64,000 bases of DNA from Mesorhizobium sp. B2-7-1 (GCF_006440735.1 NZ_VFUA01000011.1:1-64000); one strand, 5' to 3'. Shown: positions 30,479 to 39,495, counted from the first letter of the stretch. A program made the numbers and translations. The notes: a model not told the origin generated them from the letters alone.

Positions 30479-31405
30479 ATGGATCGCGATCTGCTCACAC
30501 ACCTGCCGGTCATCGTCGCCGTGGCGCGGCGCGGCGGCTTCGCGCTTGCCGCGGCCGAGCTCGGCATGAGCCCTTCAGCCGTCAGCCATGCGGTGCGGCT
30601 GGTGGAAGAGCGCATCGGCCAGCCGCTCTTTGCCCGCACGACGCGCAGCGTTTCACTGACGGAAGCAGGCAAGGCGCTGGTGGAGACGGCGGCCCCTGCC
30701 CTGCAGGACATCGCCGAGCGGATGGACCGGATCCGCGGCGTGAAGGGAAGGCCGGTCGGCCTGCTCAGGATCAACGCCTCCAACATAGCGATTCCGCTGG
30801 CGGTGACGCCGGTGGTCGCGGCCATGGCGGAACGCTATCCCGATGTGACGGTCGAGATCGTTGCCGACCAGGGACTAATCGATATCGTTGGCGAAGGTTT
30901 CGACGCCGGCATCCGGCTGGGTGAAATGATCGCGCAGGACATGGTCACCGTCAGGATGACGCCGCCGTTCACAGCCGTGATCGTCGCCTCTCCCGCCTAT
31001 GTCGGAAAGCACGGCCGTCCGCGCGATGTGGGCGATCTCGCCAATCACAACTGCATCGGCTACCGGCTGGTCCGGTCAGGCGCGCTTTACCGGTGGGATT
31101 TGAACGACGACGGCAAGGACGTCGTCGTCGAAACGCACGGCACGGCCATCGTCACGGATTCGCTTGGCGCCATCGATCTGGCGCTGGCCGGCGTCGGGCT
31201 CGCCTATGTCTTCGAACCACTGGTGCGCGCCGACCTTGCCGCCGGCCGCCTCGCCCAGATCCTGCCGCAGACGGCGATCGAGGAACCCGGACTCTTCCTT
31301 TACTTCCCGCGCCGCGCATCGATGGCGCCGAAGCTCAGGGCCTTTATCGATACCGCACAAGAAATCGGCCGGGCATCCATGCGGACACCCGACCGAGTTG
31401 CCTGA
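30479..31405 (+). CDS. LysR-family transcriptional regulator
   Basis: The 308-residue protein has the N-terminal winged helix-turn-helix (LPVIVAVARRGGFALAAAELGMSPSAVSHAVRLVEERIGQPLF, described by its ALAAAELGMSPSAVSHAV helix pair) and a periplasmic-binding-like effector domain (residues about 90-295) of the DsdA/CrgA type with GLLRINASNIAIPLAVTPVV. It is divergent from the SnoaL and aldo/keto reductase genes and a T-N11-A palindrome lies between, so local control is likely. The effector is unknown. Confidence 0.92.
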   Translation: MDRDLLTHLPVIVAVARRGGFALAAAELGMSPSAVSHAVRLVEERIGQPLFARTTRSVSLTEAGKALVETAAPALQDIAERMDRIRGVKGRPVGLLRINASNIAIPLAVTPVVAAMAERYPDVTVEIVADQGLIDIVGEGFDAGIRLGEMIAQDMVTVRMTPPFTAVIVASPAYVGKHGRPRDVGDLANHNCIGYRLVRSGALYRWDLNDDGKDVVVETHGTAIVTDSLGAIDLALAGVGLAYVFEPLVRADLAAGRLAQILPQTAIEEPGLFLYFPRRASMAPKLRAFIDTAQEIGRASMRTPDRVA

Positions 31406-31458
31406 GCTCGTAAGCTCTTCACCTTGAGGGAAACGCCGACGTTCCCCTTGGATCAGAG

Positions 31459-32379
31459 CTATTTCTTGACCGCCGCCGCGACTTCCGCCGCGAAATCGGT
31501 CGTTTCCTTCTCGATGCCTTCGCCGAGCGCGAAGCGCAGGTAGGCGGTGATCTTCGCCGGAGCGCCGATCTCCTTTTCGGCATCCTTCAGCGCCTTCTCG
31601 ACGGTGATGTCGGGATTGAGCACGAAGGCCTGCTTCAGGAGAACCACCTCTTCGTAGAACTTGCGCAGGCGGCCCTCGACCATCTTCTCGATGATCGCTT
31701 CCGGCTTGCCGGTCTGGCGCGCCTGGTCGGCGAAGATCGCCTTCTCGCGCTCGACCGCGGCCGGGTCGACTTCTTCGGCCGTCAACGCCATCGGGCTGGT
31801 GGCGGCGACATGCATGGCAACCTGACGCGCGAACGCATTGGCCGCGTGCTCATTGCCCGTGGTCTCGATCGCGACCAGCACGCCGAGCTTGCCGAGGCCG
31901 TCCGCAACCGCATTGTGGACATAGGTCGCCACCGCGCCATGCGGCACGGTGAGCTTCGCCGAACGGCGGAAATTGATGTTCTCGCCGATCGTGCCGACCG
32001 CGTCCTTGACGGTCTCGGTGACCGACTTGTCGGAGCCCGGATACTTGGCGGCGGCAACCGCTTCGGTCGCGCCGTAGGCGAGCGCGACCTTCGCGACATT
32101 GCGGACCAGTTCCTGGAACTGCTCGTTGCGGGCGACGAAGTCGGTTTCGGAGTTGACCTCGACAATGGCAGCTTCGCGCACGCCGGCATCGACGCCGATC
32201 AGGCCTTCGGCCGCGGTGCGGCCAGCCTTCTTGTCGGCCTTCGAGATACCCTTCTTGCGCAGCCAGTCGACAGCCGCTTCCATGTCGCCGTTGGTCTCGT
32301 TCAACGCCGCCTTGCAGTCCATCATGCCCGCGCCGGTCAAGTCGCGGAGTTCTTTGACCTGTGCAGCCGAAATCGTCAT
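31459..32379 (-). CDS. tsf: Elongation factor Ts
   Basis: Nucleotide exchange factor for EF-Tu. The 306-residue product starts [26 protein letters not shown] and includes [14 protein letters not shown] and the C-terminal [18 protein letters not shown]. It follows rpsB with 122 bases between, which contain a strong hairpin. Downstream the usual pyrH is displaced by the LysR/AKR unit. Confidence 0.97.
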   Translation of the reverse strand: MTISAAQVKELRDLTGAGMMDCKAALNETNGDMEAAVDWLRKKGISKADKKAGRTAAEGLIGVDAGVREAAIVEVNSETDFVARNEQFQELVRNVAKVALAYGATEAVAAAKYPGSDKSVTETVKDAVGTIGENINFRRSAKLTVPHGAVATYVHNAVADGLGKLGVLVAIETTGNEHAANAFARQVAMHVAATSPMALTAEEVDPAAVEREKAIFADQARQTGKPEAIIEKMVEGRLRKFYEEVVLLKQAFVLNPDITVEKALKDAEKEIGAPAKITAYLRFALGEGIEKETTDFAAEVAAAVKK

Positions 32380-32476
32380 TGTCGCCTCTTTGGTTCAAAA
32401 TGTGCCGACGCACCAACCGGGACTCGGGTGATGCGCTCGGCAAAAGCGCTTTAGCGCGCCAACTTATTGGAAAGAT

Positions 32477-32497
32477 GAAGGCCGGGATCCGGCCTTC
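32477..32497 (-). terminator. Hairpin between rpsB and tsf
   Basis: A perfect 9-bp stem (32477-32485 with 32489-32497, GAAGGCCGG paired with CCGGCCTTC, loop of 3) starting 5 bases after the rpsB stop. The tail is only moderately T-rich (ATCTTTCC), so it may attenuate transcription or protect the rpsB message rather than fully terminate it. Confidence 0.6.
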
Positions 32498-32501
32498 CTT
32501 A

Positions 32502-33281
32502 TCAAGCTTCCGGAGCTTCGGCTGCCGGAGTATCGAGCGCCGGCTCGACCGGAGCTTCGGCCGAAGCGCCGACGTCGACGCCGAGCGCGCCCTGCTGGCG
32601 GGCGATGCCGTCGATGGCGGCCTTGGCGATCAGATCGCAATAGAGCTGGATGGCGCGGGCCGCGTCGTCATTGCCCGGGATCGGGAAGTCGATCTTGTCC
32701 GGGTCGCAGTTCGAATCGATCAGGGCCACGACCGGAATGCCGAGGCGCTTGGCCTCGAGGATGGCGATCGCTTCCTTGTTGGTGTCGATGACGAACATCA
32801 GGTCCGGCGTCGAGCCCATGTCCTTGATGCCGCCCAGCGCCTTGTTGAGCTTCTCGCGCTCACGGTCGAGGTTCAGCCGCTCCTTCTTGGTGAGGCCCTG
32901 GGCCTCGCCGGCAAGCGTCTCATCGAGCTTGCGCAGACGCTGGATCGAGTTCGAGATCGTCTTCCAGTTGGTGAGCATGCCGCCCAGCCAGCGCGAGTTG
33001 ACATAGTACTGGGCCGAACGCTGCGCGGCGTCGGCGACGATGTCGGAGGCCTGGCGCTTGGTGCCGACGAACAGCACGCGGCCGCCCTTGGCGACGGTGT
33101 CGGACACCTGCTTCAGAGCCTGGTGCAGCAGCGGCACCGTCTGCGACAGGTCGATGATGTGGATGTTGTTGCGGGCGCCATAGATGTAAGGCGCCATCTT
33201 CGGGTTCCAGCGGTGGGTCTGGTGGCCGAAGTGAACACCAGCTTCCAAAAGCTGGCGCATGCTGAAATCTGGCAGAGCCAT
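32502..33281 (-). CDS. rpsB: 30S ribosomal protein S2
   Basis: The 259-residue product begins [27 protein letters not shown] and contains [79 protein letters not shown] (in pieces) and [15 protein letters not shown]. The Ala/Glu-rich tail is typical for rhizobia. An AAAGGAACTAAAG sequence precedes the ATG. A long leader of about 120 bases separates it from a near-consensus promoter. Confidence 0.97.
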   Translation of the reverse strand: MALPDFSMRQLLEAGVHFGHQTHRWNPKMAPYIYGARNNIHIIDLSQTVPLLHQALKQVSDTVAKGGRVLFVGTKRQASDIVADAAQRSAQYYVNSRWLGGMLTNWKTISNSIQRLRKLDETLAGEAQGLTKKERLNLDREREKLNKALGGIKDMGSTPDLMFVIDTNKEAIAILEAKRLGIPVVALIDSNCDPDKIDFPIPGNDDAARAIQLYCDLIAKAAIDGIARQQGALGVDVGASAEAPVEPALDTPAAEAPEA

Positions 33282-33408
33282 TCTTTAGTTCCTTTCCGGT
33301 TGGCCTCCACGGACACAGGCACTTCGGACGGGATGTCCTGATGCCACCGGAGGTTTCAGCCGGATTTCTCCCGGGCAGACACCAAAGTCCGTGTGTGGAA
33401 TGAACGGG

Positions 33409-33437
33409 CATATAGAGGGGAAGTCCCATAAACGCAA
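33409..33437 (-). promoter_or_regulatory. Near-consensus sigma-70 promoter of rpsB
   Basis: On the minus strand TTGCGT (33432-33437) and TATATG (33409-33414) are separated by exactly 17 bases. This would start transcription near 33402 and leave an untranslated leader of about 120 bases before rpsB, room for autogenous control by S2, which is known in other bacteria. The match is seen; the leader function is inference. Confidence 0.65.
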
Positions 33438-33472
33438 GCCACGCGCAGGGAAACCGGCGATCCGCCCAAATC

Positions 33473-33751
33473 TCAGCGTTTTACCTTGCCGTTCGGCACC
33501 CTGACGCGGCGGAAGATCGCAACGATTTCCTCGCGGCTGCATTCGATGGCGCCAAGCCGGACCGCGCGATCGCGCTCGAAGCCGGTGATGTCGTAATGCG
33601 GCGCCGATGTCTTCGGCGGCCCTTGATAGGAGGAAAGCTTGACGCCGAGATCGCTGGCGAAGCGGTGCAGCTCGTCCGTATCGTCGGCGAGGAGATGGCA
33701 CCAGCGATGGCCGGCCCATTTCCAGATCGCCGCATCGACATAGACCGCCAT
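33473..33751 (-). CDS. DUF4031 domain protein
   Basis: A 92-residue protein with the DUF4031 pattern: MAVYVDAAIWKWAGHRWCHLL, DELHRFASDLGVKL, APHYDITGFERDRAVRLGAI. The function of the family is unknown. The rpsB promoter begins about 35 bases downstream of its stop. Confidence 0.8.
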   Translation of the reverse strand: MAVYVDAAIWKWAGHRWCHLLADDTDELHRFASDLGVKLSSYQGPPKTSAPHYDITGFERDRAVRLGAIECSREEIVAIFRRVRVPNGKVKR

Positions 33752-33833
33752 CAGGCTCGCCGCACTTGGTGATCCCGATACATGGCGTTTGGAGGCCAGG
33801 GCCGCAAGCCGGGTCCGCAGTCGTCGAAAATTG

Positions 33834-34664
33834 CTATTTCGACGCCGGGCAAGGCTTGGTCTGGTCGAACAGCGACAGGTTCACCAGCTTGCCGGTCATC
33901 GAGAAGTCGCCATAGTCCATGACGAGGTCGCGGGTGATGCCGTTCTCGTGCAGCTTGAAGCTGATCCGGTATTCCGGCACCTCCTCGCCGCTTTTGTCGG
34001 TATCGTCGAAATAGGCGATGTCGACCGGCCAGTATTTGTCGGAAGCGAGCTTGGCCAGCGCCGGGGCTTCCGGATCCGTCTTTTCCGAATCCGCCTTCTT
34101 GCCGACGATGACGGTGGTGGTCATCACCTTGTTGGCGTCCTCGGAGCCGTCGAACAGATTGGTCTGGTAGAAGTTCTCGCCTTTTTCGGCCTTGCCGATC
34201 AGCTCGACCAGATGCTGGGTCGGGAACTGCGTGGCCGCGAGCTCGAGACTGCTCTTCTCCGGCTTGTCGATATCGACCTTGAGGCCTTTCGCTTCCCTGG
34301 TGGCCGTGCCCTTGACTTCCTTGTCGAGGTTCTGGTCGACAAAGGATTTCGTCACGAAGGAAAAGGTCTTGCCTTCGGCGTCCTCGAACGTCGTCGTCTG
34401 CTGGTCGGTCAGCCTGGTGTTGTCGTTGGTGACGATCTGCGTGACGAAGCGGAACTTGACCGTATAACCTTCGCAGGCGGAGCCGTTGAACTCGTAGACC
34501 ATGCGGCCGGTGATGCCGGTAATGCCCGAGCGGTCGGAGGCCTTGCTGAGCGTAAGATCGTAGACGGCGCGATGCGCCTGCAGCGCTGGCACCGCAAAGG
34601 CCGGCGCCATCGGGAGCGCCGCCGAGAAACAGGCGGCGGCGAGAAAAAGGCGCGTTGCGCGCAT
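33834..34664 (-). CDS. eipB: EipB-like periplasmic envelope-integrity protein (DUF1849)
   Basis: In Brucella, EipB is a periplasmic beta-spiral protein needed for envelope integrity, held by one disulfide. The 276-residue precursor has a signal peptide (MRATRLFLAAACFSAALPMA, cleavage near AFA) and the DUF1849 pattern AHRAVYDLTLSKASDRSGIT, GRMVYEFNGSACEGYTVKFR and the late DYGDFSMTGKLVNLSLFDQT. The mature chain has exactly two cysteines, Cys64 and Cys272, spaced as the described disulfide. It is divergent from a RidA gene; no obvious partner lies adjacent. Confidence 0.88.
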   Translation of the reverse strand: MRATRLFLAAACFSAALPMAPAFAVPALQAHRAVYDLTLSKASDRSGITGITGRMVYEFNGSACEGYTVKFRFVTQIVTNDNTRLTDQQTTTFEDAEGKTFSFVTKSFVDQNLDKEVKGTATREAKGLKVDIDKPEKSSLELAATQFPTQHLVELIGKAEKGENFYQTNLFDGSEDANKVMTTTVIVGKKADSEKTDPEAPALAKLASDKYWPVDIAYFDDTDKSGEEVPEYRISFKLHENGITRDLVMDYGDFSMTGKLVNLSLFDQTKPCPASK

Positions 34665-34803
34665 GCGTTACTCCGATCGTCGCAGCCGGGGGGCAGGCCG
34701 CAGGGAAAGATGGTCCAGCTTAAAAAAAGTCGTGGCGGAAGCGAGGCAAAAATAGCAATTTCGGCCCGGCCAACGCGGCGTCTTCCAGCAATAGGGAAAA
34801 CCA

Positions 34804-35268
34804 ATGAGCGAAACAATCGAAAAGCGGCTAAGCGATCTTGGCGTCACCATCCCGGCCGCCGCCGCGCCCGCCGCCAACTACGTGCCCTATTGCCGCACAG
34901 GCAACACGCTGTTCACCGCCGGCCAGTTGCCGCTGAAGGACGGCAAGCTGCAGGCAAGCGGGCTGCTCGGCCGCGACATCGACACCGCCACCGGCAAGGA
35001 AGGCGCTAAATTCTGCGCCATCAACATCCTGGCGCAGGCCAAGGCAGCGCTTGGCGATCTCGAAAAAATAAGGCGCCTGGTCAAGATCACCGTCTTCGTC
35101 GCCTCCACGCCCGATTTCGTCGAGCAGCACCTGGTCGCCAACGGCGCCTCCGACTTCCTGGTCGCGGCGCTCGGCGAGCGCGGCAAGCACGCCCGCTCCG
35201 CCGTCGGCATGGCTTCGCTGCCGCTCAATGCCGCCGTCGAGATCGAAGCGATCTTCGAAGTCGAGTGA
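34804..35268 (+). CDS. RidA/YjgF-family protein
   Basis: The 154-residue product belongs to the RidA superfamily, whose best-known members deaminate reactive enamine/imine intermediates. Visible are GNTLFTAGQLPLKDG, AAINILAQAKAALGDLEKI-like helix and the C-terminal ARSAVGMASLPLNAAVEIEAIFE. The usual catalytic Arg in the R-x-x-V-G-V region appears as ARSAVGMASLP, as in the longer Rid subgroup. The subfamily is uncertain. The GDPD gene begins 9 bases after its stop. Confidence 0.85.
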   Translation: MSETIEKRLSDLGVTIPAAAAPAANYVPYCRTGNTLFTAGQLPLKDGKLQASGLLGRDIDTATGKEGAKFCAINILAQAKAALGDLEKIRRLVKITVFVASTPDFVEQHLVANGASDFLVAALGERGKHARSAVGMASLPLNAAVEIEAIFEVE

Positions 35269-35276
35269 GATTCACG

Positions 35277-36005
35277 ATGACCGATCTTTCCTGGCTGATC
35301 GCCCGACCTGTCGCGCATCGCGGCCTCCACGACATGAACAAGACCCGCTGGGAAAACACGCTGTCGGCCTTCGCCGCGGCGGCCGAGCGCGGCTATGCCA
35401 TCGAATGCGACGTGCATATCTCGTCGGACGGCGTCCCGGTCATCATCCATGATGGCGATCTCAAACGGCTGACCGGCCAGGACGGATTTGTCTGGCAACG
35501 CACCGCCGCCGAACTGGCGACGCTCAGGATCGGCGGCACTAAGGACCACGTGCCGACGCTCAACGAAGCGCTCGACCTGATCGACGGCCGCGTGCCGCTG
35601 GTGGTCGAGCTGAAAGGCGTTCCGGGCCACGATGCCGGGCTGGTGGCAAGCGTCGGCCGGCTGCTCAAGCACTACCGCGGCATGGTGGCGATCATGTCGT
35701 TCGATCACTGGCTGATCCGCGACTTCGCCAGGGACGCGCCCGGCATCCCCGGCGGGCTGACTGCGTACGGCAGGGACAACCAGCTGATCGAAGCGCATTT
35801 CGCCATGCTTGCGCACGACCTCGCCTTCACCTCCTATGCCGCCGGCGACCTGCCCAACCCCTTCGTCAGCTTCGTGCGCGAGAAGCTGAAAATGCCGGTC
35901 ATCACCTGGACCGTGCATGACCAGCCGGCGGTCGACCTCACCTTCAAATATGCCGACCAGATGACCTTCGAGGGCTTTGAGCCCGATCTGGTCAAGGTCG
36001 CCTAG
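35277..36005 (+). CDS. Glycerophosphodiester phosphodiesterase
   Basis: Hydrolyses glycerophosphodiesters to glycerol 3-phosphate and an alcohol. The 242-residue TIM-barrel enzyme has PVAHRGLHD with the catalytic His, WENTLSAF, AIECDVHISSDGVPVIIHD with metal ligands, and the second HD followed by LKRLTG. I chose the ATG at 35277; a GTG at 35265 would overlap the RidA stop. The protein is cytoplasmic (no signal peptide). Its TAG stop is the first triplet of an intergenic palindromic repeat (TAGAGC). Confidence 0.9.
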   Translation: MTDLSWLIARPVAHRGLHDMNKTRWENTLSAFAAAAERGYAIECDVHISSDGVPVIIHDGDLKRLTGQDGFVWQRTAAELATLRIGGTKDHVPTLNEALDLIDGRVPLVVELKGVPGHDAGLVASVGRLLKHYRGMVAIMSFDHWLIRDFARDAPGIPGGLTAYGRDNQLIEAHFAMLAHDLAFTSYAAGDLPNPFVSFVREKLKMPVITWTVHDQPAVDLTFKYADQMTFEGFEPDLVKVA

Positions 36006-36118
36006 AGCCGGATGATTTCAGGTCAAACGACCTGAAATCTGATCCGCCTCTATCAATCTAAAGAGAGAGCATGATGTCGTCCGAAAACCGCTTGACACTT
36101 TTCGGCATCATGCTCTCG
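36003..36118. repeat. Two-hairpin palindromic repeat after the GDPD gene
   Basis: First hairpin: GATTTCAGGTC at 36014-36024 pairs with GACCTGAAATC at 36029-36039 (11 bp, loop AAAC), extended by CGGAT/ATCCG. Second: a 12-bp stem 36065-36076 with 36106-36117 (GAGAGCATGATG with CATCATGCTCTC), with an inner stem CCGAAAA/TTTTCGG (36081-36087, 36099-36105) and the core ACCGCT-TGA-CACTTTT in the loop region. This core recurs in three other repeats of the window. The structure fits rhizobial intergenic mosaic elements. Confidence 0.8.
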
Positions 36119-36171
36119 GGAATGCCCGAAACGTGACTTGTAGCAGCCCTGAGGACGCTTAAATAAGCGGC

Positions 36172-37386
36172 ATGGATCAAGGCGATGACGACGATGGACA
36201 GGCGGCGAACGCGGATTATGCGATCCGCGTCGCAGCGGGTATCGGCGCCTTCACCTGCGAGGAATGGAACGGCTTTGCCGGAACCACGCGCAGCGACAAA
36301 GAAAACGGCTACAACCCGCTGGTCTCGTTTCCCTTTCTGAGCGCATTGGAAGACTCCGGCTGCGCGGTCCGACGCACCGGCTGGCAGGGCCACCATCTCA
36401 GGTTGGAGACGGCGCAAGGCAGGCTTCTCGGCGCCGTTCCTTGCTACCTCAAATCGCACAGCCAGGGCGAATATGTCTTCGACCATGGCTGGTCGGACGC
36501 CTTCGAGCGCGCCGGTGGCCGCTACTATCCCAAGCTGCAATGCTCGGTGCCGTTCACGCCGGTCACCGGCCCTCGCCTGCTGGTCAGCAAAGGCGAGAAT
36601 GAAGGTGCCGTGAAAGCCGGCCTGGCGGAAGGCCTGAAGCTGGTGACCGACAAGCTCGGCGTCTCTTCCGCGCATGTCACCTTCGCGAACGAGGCCGATG
36701 TCGCGACGCTGGCAGCGGCAGGCTTCCTGCATCGCACCGACCAGCAGTTCCATTTCTTCAACGACGGCTTTTCGAGCTATGACGATTTCCTCGCCACGCT
36801 CGCCTCGCGCAAGCGCAAGGCGATGAAGAAGGAACGCCGCGAGGCGCTTGTCGACGGCATCTCGATCGACCGGCTGACCGGCAAGGACATCACCGAAAGC
36901 GCCTGGGACGATTTCTTCGCCTTCTACATGGATACCGGCGGCAGGAAATGGGGCCGGCCCTATCTCAACCGGCAGTTCTTCTCGCTGATCGGCGAGCGCA
37001 TGGCCGACGACATTCTTCTGGTGATGGCCAAGCGCAACGGCCGCTATATCGCCGGCGCGATCAACTTCATCGGTTCCGACGCGCTTTACGGGCGCAACTG
37101 GGGTTGCATCGAGGACCACCCCTTCCTGCATTTCGAGGTCTGCTACCACCAGGCGATCGATTTCGCCATCGAACGCAAGCTCAAGGTGGTGGAGGCAGGC
37201 GCGCAGGGCGAGCACAAGCTGGCGCGCGGCTACCAGCCCGTGACCATGCATTCGGCGCACTACATTTCGCATCCCGGCCTGCGCAACGCCGTCGCCGACT
37301 ATCTCAGGCGCGAGCGGCGCGAGGTCGAGCGCATGGGCGAATATCTCGAAGAGCACACGCCCTTCCGCAAGGACCTCGGGGAATAA
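36172..37386 (+). CDS. FemAB-like GNAT-fold protein (DUF482, peptidogalycan biosynthesis/recognition)
   Basis: The 404-residue protein has the DUF482/FemAB-like pattern: EWNGFAGTTR, NPLVSFPFLSALEDSGC, TGWQGHHLRLE, CYLKSHSQGEYVFDHGWSDA, and the second half with FDDFLATLASRKRKAMKKER-like GNAT region, GRNWGCIEDHPFLHFEVCYHQAIDFAIE and KLARGYQPVTMHSAHYI. FemAB relatives transfer aminoacyl groups to lipid-linked acceptors, but no substrate is known for this family. No signal peptide. The gene is convergent with a small membrane-protein gene. Confidence 0.85.
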   Translation: MDQGDDDDGQAANADYAIRVAAGIGAFTCEEWNGFAGTTRSDKENGYNPLVSFPFLSALEDSGCAVRRTGWQGHHLRLETAQGRLLGAVPCYLKSHSQGEYVFDHGWSDAFERAGGRYYPKLQCSVPFTPVTGPRLLVSKGENEGAVKAGLAEGLKLVTDKLGVSSAHVTFANEADVATLAAAGFLHRTDQQFHFFNDGFSSYDDFLATLASRKRKAMKKERREALVDGISIDRLTGKDITESAWDDFFAFYMDTGGRKWGRPYLNRQFFSLIGERMADDILLVMAKRNGRYIAGAINFIGSDALYGRNWGCIEDHPFLHFEVCYHQAIDFAIERKLKVVEAGAQGEHKLARGYQPVTMHSAHYISHPGLRNAVADYLRRERREVERMGEYLEEHTPFRKDLGE

Positions 37387-37396
37387 GGTCTCGCGG

Positions 37397-37561
37397 TCAG
37401 TGCGGCTTTCCGGCGGCGATCGGAACCAGGAACGAAAAGCAGGCGACCAGGAACAGCACGGCGCCGGCAAGCGCGAGCAAATCGCCGGCGCGCCAAGCCG
37501 CGGCGATGAAAAACAGCGCCGACACGATGAACAGCAGCCAACCGGCGACGACCCACTTCAT
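37397..37561 (-). CDS. Small two-helix membrane protein
   Basis: A 54-residue protein that is almost entirely two hydrophobic segments (KWVVAGWLLFIVSALFFIAAAW and LLALAGAVLFLVACFSFLVPI) joined by a short RAGD turn. ACGGAGC six bases before the ATG at 37561 strongly supports this start and shows it is a real gene despite its size. Function unknown. Confidence 0.7.
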   Translation of the reverse strand: MKWVVAGWLLFIVSALFFIAAAWRAGDLLALAGAVLFLVACFSFLVPIAAGKPH

Positions 37562-37756
37562 GATTGCTCCGTCCTGAGATTGCAGCGTCAGACGACAAAT
37601 GTCGGCGCTCATGCAATAGCAGAGCGTGCCGTCAAGAACAGCCGATAGTACTGGCGAAGCAAATGACGCGCATCTAGCGCCCGCTGTTTACCGGATCGAC
37701 GGAATCCGCTAAGTCACCCCACAGGGGTATTGGTGCGCGAGCACCTCGGGGTTGGC

Positions 37757-39430
37757 ATGCTGTTTCTGGCATCTTGGGACGTCGGGCAATGGCTCGGTGT
37801 GGCGGGGCTTGCGGCCGCGCTGCTGTTGACCGTCCGGCTCGAAGGCAAGCTGGGAACCTGGCCGCTCGGCTTTTCCACCTTCTTCCTTCTCTTTGCGTTC
37901 CTGCATCTGCTTTTTCCGGGCACGATCGTCGCACTCTGGATGACGCTCATGCTGACGGCCATCATCGGCATCGCTTCAAAGTTGAAGTATCGCTATCTTG
38001 GCTTCAATCTTCTGGCCGGAGATCTCTATCATCTGGCGGCGAGCAGCTGGCACAGCGTCTTTGTCGACAATGCCCGAATGGCGATCCCTGCCCTCTTCGC
38101 CGGCGCAGCGATCGTTGCGGTCGCCATGCTTATCGACATAACTGTGGTGGAACAGGCGACGTCGCTCTCGCTGCGCCTCGCATTGTTCGCCGCGGCGATC
38201 CTGATCTATATCGCGGTCTACCGGCTCAGCGGCGGAGCGCCTCGCTTCCGCTTCGACCTGCTCACCAGGGATCGCGCGCATCTTTCCGCCTTCGTGGCGT
38301 CATGGCTCGGCGCGGGACCTTCGCAACGGCCGGGTTTCGTCGACATCACTCCCGATCCGCTGCCGTTTCTGCCGCCTGTGCCGGCAAAACGGCCGAGTGG
38401 CGAGGCTCGGCCGCACATCTTCATGATCCTGCATGAATCGACCTTTGATCCGAGGCATCATGGCGTGCCGATCAACCGTGCTTTTGAACACTTCTTCTCA
38501 CCCGTGAACGGTCTGTCGGGGGCTTTGCACGTCGATGTTTTCGGCGGCAGCACGCTGCAGACCGAATTCTCGGTGCTGACCGGCCTGTCCTCGCTTTCCT
38601 TTGGAAACGACAGCCGCTTCGTCTTTCATCTGCTGGCCGGGCGAGTGCGCCACGCATTGCCTTCGGTGCTTTCCGGCATGGGCTATCATGTGTCGCATGT
38701 GAGCTGCGACCGTCCCAACTTCGTCAATTGCGATCGTTTCTATAAATCGATCGGGTTCGAGGAGGTCGCTTATGCCGCAACCTTGCCGCCGCCCTTCGAT
38801 CTGGAGCGCTGGCGTCGCGAACGTCATGACGAACAGCTTTACAGCCATGCGCTGGGCCGGATCGCGGGCCGCCTGGAAAGCGAGAAACCCTGTTTTCTCT
38901 CGATAATGACGCTGATGAACCACGGCGATCATCGTCGCCGCATTTTTCCTCCCGAGCTTCGCGCCGACATCCGCCGTGAAGCCGTCGCGCTGACCGGTAG
39001 CGAGAATTACGGCGAATATGCCGTGCGACTGGCTGAAAGCGTCGAGGCCTATGCCGCGTTTCGCGAGAAACTCGAAACGGCGCTGAACGGCCAGCCTGCC
39101 ATCGTCGTGCGTTATGGCGATCACCAGCCGTCGTTCACGGCCGCCCTCACCGGCCTGCCGCCTTCCGACAGGGCTTTGCACAAGACCTTCTACGCAATCG
39201 AGGCGATCAATGGCGCGTTGCCCGGCGATCTGGCCGCTCCGGCCATGCTCGACGCGGCATTCCTGTCGACATTGACCATGTCCGCCGCGCGTCTCCCGCT
39301 CGACCCGGTATTCGCCACCAGGATGGCTCTTCTGGCGGATTGCGCCGCTCCCTATTTCGCAAGCGAGTCCATGCGCAAGAAACGCTTCCACCGGGCTCTT
39401 GTCGAAGCGGGCATGGTCGATCTCACCTGA
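37757..39430 (+). CDS. Membrane-bound sulfatase-family enzyme (LtaS/OpgB/EptA-like)
   Basis: The 557-residue protein has about five membrane segments in its first 160 residues and a periplasmic alkaline-phosphatase-superfamily domain after about residue 205. Visible motifs: MILHESTFDPR (metal-binding Glu), FGGSTLQTEFSVLTGLSS with the likely Thr nucleophile (Thr266), a late VVRYGDHQPS with metal-binding Asp-His, and LMNHGDH. This layout is shared by lipoteichoic acid synthase, phosphoglycerol transferases and phosphoethanolamine transferases; in a rhizobium phosphoglycerol or phosphoethanolamine decoration of glucans or lipids is plausible, but not shown. The start is uncertain: TTG at 37730 behind AGGGG is the alternative. 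Confidence 0.75.
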   Translation: MLFLASWDVGQWLGVAGLAAALLLTVRLEGKLGTWPLGFSTFFLLFAFLHLLFPGTIVALWMTLMLTAIIGIASKLKYRYLGFNLLAGDLYHLAASSWHSVFVDNARMAIPALFAGAAIVAVAMLIDITVVEQATSLSLRLALFAAAILIYIAVYRLSGGAPRFRFDLLTRDRAHLSAFVASWLGAGPSQRPGFVDITPDPLPFLPPVPAKRPSGEARPHIFMILHESTFDPRHHGVPINRAFEHFFSPVNGLSGALHVDVFGGSTLQTEFSVLTGLSSLSFGNDSRFVFHLLAGRVRHALPSVLSGMGYHVSHVSCDRPNFVNCDRFYKSIGFEEVAYAATLPPPFDLERWRRERHDEQLYSHALGRIAGRLESEKPCFLSIMTLMNHGDHRRRIFPPELRADIRREAVALTGSENYGEYAVRLAESVEAYAAFREKLETALNGQPAIVVRYGDHQPSFTAALTGLPPSDRALHKTFYAIEAINGALPGDLAAPAMLDAAFLSTLTMSAARLPLDPVFATRMALLADCAAPYFASESMRKKRFHRALVEAGMVDLT

Positions 39431-39495
39431 ACGCCTTGCCGCCCATCGGCGGCTTCGCTACACCGGACGGCGAATGCAATTGGGAGTGTCACCCC

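Noticed and set aside
31421-31450. Hairpin between the LysR gene and tsf as a bidirectional terminator
   Set aside because: The arms pair only with bulges and a mismatch and no T-run follows, so support is too weak.
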